In this document: positions 7,218 through 10,515 of the stretch, piece after piece
Numbering within the stretch: the stretch's first letter is position 1
Layout: every line of letters starts with the position of its first letter
From: Candidatus Dojkabacteria bacterium UBA2222
GTDB taxonomy: Bacteria > Patescibacteriota > Dojkabacteria > SC72
Length of the DNA stretch: 10,515 nucleotides
Reading direction: 5' to 3'
Assembly: GCA_002328465.1 (NCBI GenBank)
Contig: DCUE01000069.1
Location: 4,668 to 15,182, forward strand
Translations under genes and position numbers: made by a program
Notes under the pieces: generated by a model
Seen by the model: the letters and a program-made list of their open reading frames with translations, nothing else
Databases searched by the model: none
What the model was told of the DNA's origin: nothing

Positions 7218-7547
7218 ATGTTAGAACCGAAAAAGGATATCTATACAATTTTAAGTGGTGTAGGGACTGCGTATCAGAATAGACCACAACTTATTAAGGA
7301 AATACCTTGTCTTTACTATTATGTATCTAGCAATGTACCAGTTTATGTACTAGAGCAAAATATAGGTTATCAAGAAATTGAGGTAGTAGTAGATATATTA
7401 GCAAATACGAGTAGTGAGAGTGGAACGTTGTTATCCTCTCTTGAATCAGCAATGTTAAGCGAGGGTTATAGATTAACCTATTGTGCAGATATTCCTGATG
7501 ACAACTACAGTCATATAACAACAAAATTTAATTTAGTGGGTTACTAA
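7218..7547 (+). CDS. Tail terminator / tail-to-head joining protein (SPP1 gp17-like)
   Basis: A 109-residue protein. It shows the tail terminator (Tc1) pattern: an N-terminal helix (KKDIYTILSG), then a turn with YQNRPQLIKEIPCLYYYV (about 19-36), where 'R-P-x-x-x-x-x-x-P' is common. A beta strand EIEVVVDILANTS (about 53-65) and a helix LLSSLESAMLSEGY (about 71-84) follow, ending in a strand with HITTKFNLVG. A ring of this protein stops tail tube growth at the set length and docks the tail to the head. It lies between the gp10-like gene and the tail tube gene, as expected, with one base between its stop and the next ATG. Confidence 0.8.
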   Translation: MLEPKKDIYTILSGVGTAYQNRPQLIKEIPCLYYYVSSNVPVYVLEQNIGYQEIEVVVDILANTSSESGTLLSSLESAMLSEGYRLTYCADIPDDNYSHITTKFNLVGY

Positions 7548-7548
7548 A

Positions 7549-7980
7549 ATGGCAGCAGCAAAAAGTTTAGGAACAACCCTAGTCAAAACAATGTCAGGTG
7601 AAGAAGCCGCAGATCTAACGATTGCAGATTTAACCAGCATTGGTGAGGTAGGTGTTGAATCTGATGAAATTGATGTTACCACACTTGATTCAACAGGTGG
7701 GTATAAAGAGTTCATTGGAGGATTTAAGGATGCAGGAGAGGTTGCACTAGCGGGAATCATTAAGAGTGAGGATGCTATGGAAGCAATGTTAGCGTTAGCA
7801 GAAAGTCAAGCAGTAGAGGAGTGGACAATTACTACTTTACTAGGTTCAACTTGGACATTTGACGGATTCGTCAAGTCATTCAAGGAAGCAGAAGCAACAG
7901 TTGACGGAGTAAGAGGTTTTAGTGCAAGTATCAGAGTGTCAGGAGCACCTGTATATGTAGCAGTAGAGCCATCAGTATAG
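7549..7980 (+). CDS. Major tail tube protein
   Basis: A 143-residue protein that builds the hollow tail tube as stacked hexamers. Tail tube motifs are clear: a start with GTTLVKT, then IGEVGVESDEIDVTTLDSTGG (about 32-52), followed by YKEFIGGFKDAGEVALAG (about 53-70). 'D-V-T-T-L-D-S' and 'G-x-x-D-A-G' are widely shared in this family. The C-terminal strands WTFDGFVKSFKEAEATVDG and GFSASIRVSGAP complete the fold. It has no extra C-terminal Ig-like domain. The ATG at 7549 is two bases after the previous TAA, with no Shine-Dalgarno site. A hairpin follows the stop, so this highly needed transcript may end partly there. Confidence 0.92.
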   Translation: MAAAKSLGTTLVKTMSGEEAADLTIADLTSIGEVGVESDEIDVTTLDSTGGYKEFIGGFKDAGEVALAGIIKSEDAMEAMLALAESQAVEEWTITTLLGSTWTFDGFVKSFKEAEATVDGVRGFSASIRVSGAPVYVAVEPSV

Positions 7981-7992
7981 TTAGTTAATAGT

Positions 7993-8019
7993 TAGGGTGG
8001 ACGTTAAACACCCACCCTA
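7993..8019 (+). terminator. Terminator-like hairpin after the tail tube gene
   Basis: TAGGGTGG (7993-8000) pairs perfectly with CCACCCTA (8012-8019) around an 11-base loop. This is a GC-rich 8-base-pair stem in an otherwise AT-rich gap. Downstream is T-rich but interrupted (TTTAAGTTTT at 8026-8035), so termination is probably partial. Such a hairpin between the abundant tail tube and the scarce chaperone/tape measure genes would lower expression of the latter. It could also be an RNA-processing or stability element. Confidence 0.6.
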
Positions 8020-8047
8020 TACTGATTTAAGTTTTATATAAATAGAA

Positions 8048-8350
8048 ATGGAGTTAAAATACACACCAAGAACAATCAATGAGATTGAAGTTGAAATGAA
8101 AAGACCTGTTCAAGATGTATTAGCAGATTTTTCTGTTAAAACAATTGTACTATTCATAAAGAAAGGTATGAATGTAGAGGAGAGTGTCGCTTTTGATGAG
8201 ATAGAGAAATATCTTGCAGAAGGGAAAGATACAATATCTTTATATACCTTAATTATGAAGAAATTACAGGAGTCAGGTTTTTTACCACGACAACTAGATC
8301 TCAAGAAGATAACATCAGACATGGACAAGGCAATAACGAAAGGGATCTAG
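8048..8350 (+). CDS. Tail assembly chaperone, short form (lambda gpG-like)
   Basis: A 100-residue protein in the fixed position between tail tube and tape measure genes, where siphoviruses encode the chaperone G. The N-terminus (MELKYTPRTINEIEVEMKRPV) reads like a tape-measure chaperone start, and the middle is helical (VLADFSVKTIVLFIKKGM, MNVEESVAFDEIEKYL). The short form and the longer G-T fusion together hold the tape measure in solution while the tube assembles. Phe78-Leu79 are encoded by TTT TTA within T TTT TTA (8278-8284), the slip site. The short product ends at TAG 8348-8350. The start has no Shine-Dalgarno site but lies after an A/T-rich stretch. Assignment rests on position plus the frameshift. 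Confidence 0.8.
   Translation: MELKYTPRTINEIEVEMKRPVQDVLADFSVKTIVLFIKKGMNVEESVAFDEIEKYLAEGKDTISLYTLIMKKLQESGFLPRQLDLKKITSDMDKAITKGI
8278..8284 (+). promoter_or_regulatory. Slippery heptamer for -1 ribosomal frameshift
   Basis: T TTT TTA in the zero frame (GGT TTT TTA) fits the X-XXY-YYZ rule exactly and is one of the best-known -1 slip sites. It lies 21 codons before the G stop, in the overlap of the two chaperone frames, where siphoviruses place this signal. I see no obvious strong downstream hairpin or pseudoknot. Confidence 0.75.
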
Positions 8351-8688
8351 AGTTCTTTTGGAAGAAGTGGGAAAAGGGTGAGGAGAATGCAATACGAATA
8401 GGTATGGATTTGAATACTTATTGGGAGACAACTCCTAAAAAGTTTGAAAAGTTTGTTAATGTGTATATTAAAAAGGAAGAAGAAAGAGCAAGGGAAATGG
8501 ATTTGAATAACTTTAACTTGGGAAAGTATATGGCATTTGCTGTAAATGACCCCAAGAAGTATCCGAAAAAACCTTTCTTATGGGAGGAGAAAGAGGAGAG
8601 TAGGATAATGACAGGTGAAGAAATGGACAAGATGATGAGGAGAAATAACTTAATTTTGGGTGGTACTGTCAAATGGCAAACACAATAG
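8284..8688 (+). CDS. T part of the G-T tail assembly chaperone, made by -1 frameshift
   Basis: The -1 frame is open from well before 8284 to TAG 8686-8688. Entered from the slip site at 8278-8284 it yields a 213-residue fusion: 79 residues of G, then 134 more. Clearly protein-like sequence precedes the first in-frame ATG (8404), such as DLEFFWKKWEKGEENAI, so separate initiation at 8404 would lose conserved-looking residues. The later part contains LGKYMAFAVNDPKKYPKKPF, a stretch typical of T domains in low-GC phages. The T domain binds the tape measure and recruits tail tube subunits. Its end overlaps the tape measure start by 16 bases. Strong case by position and reading frames; frameshifting itself is inferred. 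Confidence 0.8.
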   Translation, partial: TTTTRSQEDNIRHGQGNNERDLEFFWKKWEKGEENAIRIGMDLNTYWETTPKKFEKFVNVYIKKEEERAREMDLNNFNLGKYMAFAVNDPKKYPKKPFLWEEKEESRIMTGEEMDKMMRRNNLILGGTVKWQTQ

Positions 8689-10515
8689 AAGAATTAGAGG
8701 TTATTATAGACCTTAATGCGTGGAAGTTTAATGAAGAAATAAAAGGAGTTAGAAAAGAGTTAACAGGTCTTAATTCAACAACCTCTAAAGTAAGCAATTC
8801 TATTGGTGGTAGTATGACAGGTTCGGTCTTCAAGGGTGCTTTTGCAGCACAAGTATTATTGGGAGTTGTTAGAAAAGTGGGTTCTGCTATTGGTAACATG
8901 AGTAAACAGGTTATGAATGGTGGAACTCAACTTTCTAGATTAAAGGTTGCAACAAATACTGTAACTAAAAATATGGGTATTGCTGCAGATGAGGTTAATA
9001 ATATGAGAAAGAATCTTGCTGATGCTAATACTTATGGTGTTAAAGCAGAGCAAGTATTGAACTCATTAGCAATTTCTGGATTATGGGAAATGTCAAAAGG
9101 ATTAGAAGCAGTAGATGCTCGTTCTGGAGAAACTCAAAAAGGAGTAAATGCTTTAGTTCTTACAATGAAAGATTTGGCTGCAGTTGCAGGAATATCATCT
9201 TCAGAGGGAATTGAAAGATTATCACAGTTTATTACTAGAGCAAATACATCTTCTTTACAAGGTATGTTTGCAGTAGGAGATCTAGGTATAGAGTATAGAG
9301 AGTTTGCACAAACACTAAACAAGACAGGAAACGAACTATCAGCAGAAGAACAGGCATTTGTAAGAATGAATATTGTTATGAGAGAGGGAAAGAAAGCATT
9401 TGGTGCTTATGCAGAATCCTATAATACTGCTGGTAAAATGATGGGTTCTATTAAAGATGCGACTTCAAGTATATTTGAGGAGTTGGGTTCAAGTTTAGAA
9501 CCAATATTTGCTAGTGTATCAAGTGCAATACTCAATTTTGTATCAGGGGTAAGAAATTGGTTGTTAGATAATGCAGAAAAGATAAGGGCATGGGCAGTAA
9601 AAGTCGCTGGATGGGTGGTATGGTTAGTTAGAACAATTGGTGCTGTATTAAGTAAGATACCTGTATTAGGAGGTTACTTTCAGAAGTTAGCGAATTTTGA
9701 AGTTAAAACAGGTTCAACTGCTAAAGGAACAACAGAACAATTAAAGAAACAGGCAGGTGCTTCTGATAAGTTAGCAGGAAGTACCAAGAAATTGAATAAA
9801 GAGTTAGCAGGATTAGCAGGATTTGATGAAATGAATGTACTTAAACAACAGGATGAAACATCTGGTGGAGGTGGTGGTGGAGTTAGTGGTGTTGGAGAGG
9901 CAGAAGTAGGTGGTGGAATGTTTGAGGGTTTTGGAGATGCAATAACCTCTTTTGGAGAGGGTATAGGAGAGAAGTTTGGAAAGATATTAGAAAAGGTTAA
10001 AGAGTTTTTTAAGCCAATGGTAGATTTATGGAATAAGTGGGTAAAACCTAGTTTTGATGGATTAATAGCACAGATAAAAGAATTATGGGCGTCTATTACT
10101 GATTCTCCTATTGGAGAAATACTAAAAACAATAGCACAAGTAATAGGAATAATTATAGTAGGTGCAATAGTAATATTGATAAATGTAATAACAGGATTGG
10201 TTACTATATTCAAATGGCATATAGAGATGTTTAAGAAAGGGTTTGAAGATCTAGTTAGTTTTATCACTTTCTTAATAATTGCTTTTAGAAGTATTCCTGA
10301 TGTAGTTAAAGAAATTGTAGCAAAAGTAATAGAATGGTTTGGTATATTAAAAGAGAATATGATTTTAATCTGGAATGGTATTAAGTTAGCAATAAGTAAT
10401 TCCTTAACTAGTGTTAAAAACTTCTTTTCAGATACTTGGAAATGGATTAGTGATGGTGCTAAAGGTGCGTGGGAAGGAATAAAGAATGCTTTTAGTAGTG
10501 TATCAACTTGGTTTA
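8673..10515 (+). CDS. Tape measure protein, N-terminal 614 residues (3' cut by window edge)
   Basis: The frame from ATG 8673 stays open to the window end without a stop. This long protein spans the tail lumen and sets tail length. The N-terminus (IEELEVIIDLNAWKFNEEIKGV) is a usual tape measure start. The next 300 residues are helical with Ala, Gly and Ser, including phage tail tape measure-type segments (VLNSLAISGLWEMSKGLEAV, then SIKDATSSIFEELGSSLEPI). At about 382-390 is AGFDEMNVL, a motif that, from memory, recurs in tape measures of Firmicutes phages. A Gly6 linker follows at 398-403. A hydrophobic stretch at about 486-513 could insert in the host membrane during DNA entry. The C-terminal part then has W-rich amphipathic segments. 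The start overlaps the T frame by 16 bases. Confidence 0.93.
   Translation, partial: MANTIEELEVIIDLNAWKFNEEIKGVRKELTGLNSTTSKVSNSIGGSMTGSVFKGAFAAQVLLGVVRKVGSAIGNMSKQVMNGGTQLSRLKVATNTVTKNMGIAADEVNNMRKNLADANTYGVKAEQVLNSLAISGLWEMSKGLEAVDARSGETQKGVNALVLTMKDLAAVAGISSSEGIERLSQFITRANTSSLQGMFAVGDLGIEYREFAQTLNKTGNELSAEEQAFVRMNIVMREGKKAFGAYAESYNTAGKMMGSIKDATSSIFEELGSSLEPIFASVSSAILNFVSGVRNWLLDNAEKIRAWAVKVAGWVVWLVRTIGAVLSKIPVLGGYFQKLANFEVKTGSTAKGTTEQLKKQAGASDKLAGSTKKLNKELAGLAGFDEMNVLKQQDETSGGGGGGVSGVGEAEVGGGMFEGFGDAITSFGEGIGEKFGKILEKVKEFFKPMVDLWNKWVKPSFDGLIAQIKELWASITDSPIGEILKTIAQVIGIIIVGAIVILINVITGLVTIFKWHIEMFKKGFEDLVSFITFLIIAFRSIPDVVKEIVAKVIEWFGILKENMILIWNGIKLAISNSLTSVKNFFSDTWKWISDGAKGAWEGIKNAFSSVSTWF

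Noticed and set aside
8404..8688. An independent 94-residue gene starting at ATG 8404
   Set aside because: The same frame is open and protein-like upstream to the slip site, so the G-T fusion explains it better.
9680..10267. A 195-codon reverse-strand open frame opposite the tape measure
   Set aside because: It mirrors a clearly coding tape measure frame, is full of Pro, Ser and Ile as expected for antisense of this codon use, and has no motifs.
1..10515. tRNA genes, CRISPR arrays, insertion sequences, integrase or attachment sites
   Set aside because: No cloverleaf, regular spacer array, transposase or recombinase sequence, or terminal repeats were seen on either strand.

Overview
The window is an AT-rich stretch of a tailed bacteriophage (or prophage) genome carrying the packaging, head, neck and first part of the tail module of a long non-contractile-tailed (siphovirus-type) phage. 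Every supported gene lies on the + strand, tightly packed or overlapping. The window cuts into a small-terminase gene at its left edge and leaves inside the tape measure gene at its right edge. I see no integrase, repressor, replication, lysis, tRNA or host genes, so prophage versus free phage cannot be decided.

Layout: small terminase C-terminus (1-186); large terminase (116-1339); a promoter (about 1342-1371); SPP1 gp6-type portal (1402-2742); a small gene with internal repeats whose frame is broken at a GGGG tract (2726-2993); a MuF/SPP1 gp7-type head protein with an extra JAB/JAMM-like C-terminal domain (2990-4483); a second promoter (4484-4511); scaffold (4567-5088); major capsid protein (5114-5953); a type-1 neck set of adaptor, head closure, gp10-like protein and tail terminator (5980-7547); tail tube protein (7549-7980); a terminator-like hairpin (7993-8019); tail assembly chaperones G and G-T joined by a probable -1 ribosomal frameshift (8048-8688); and the tape measure (8673 to the edge).

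How the genes work together: terminase pumps DNA through the portal into a shell that capsid protein builds on the scaffold. Adaptor and closure proteins seal the portal. The tail tube polymerises along the tape measure, which the G/G-T chaperones hold, and is capped by the tail terminator. No maturation protease lies between portal and capsid, as in SPP1-like systems.

Host: the head gene families resemble those of Firmicutes phages, but almost no gene has a Shine-Dalgarno site, which is very unlike Firmicutes. The two promoters are ordinary extended -10 sigma70 types, unlike the known Bacteroidota consensus. None of the intact genes ends in TGA. A host that makes little use of Shine-Dalgarno initiation fits; some Patescibacteria/CPR lineage is one possibility, but this is speculation.

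Most worth a second look: the localised frame break in the repeat gene, the JAMM-like motif on the MuF protein, the repeated promoter block, the lack of ribosome binding sites with TGA avoidance, the T TTT TTA slip site, and an apparent excess of AGATCT.
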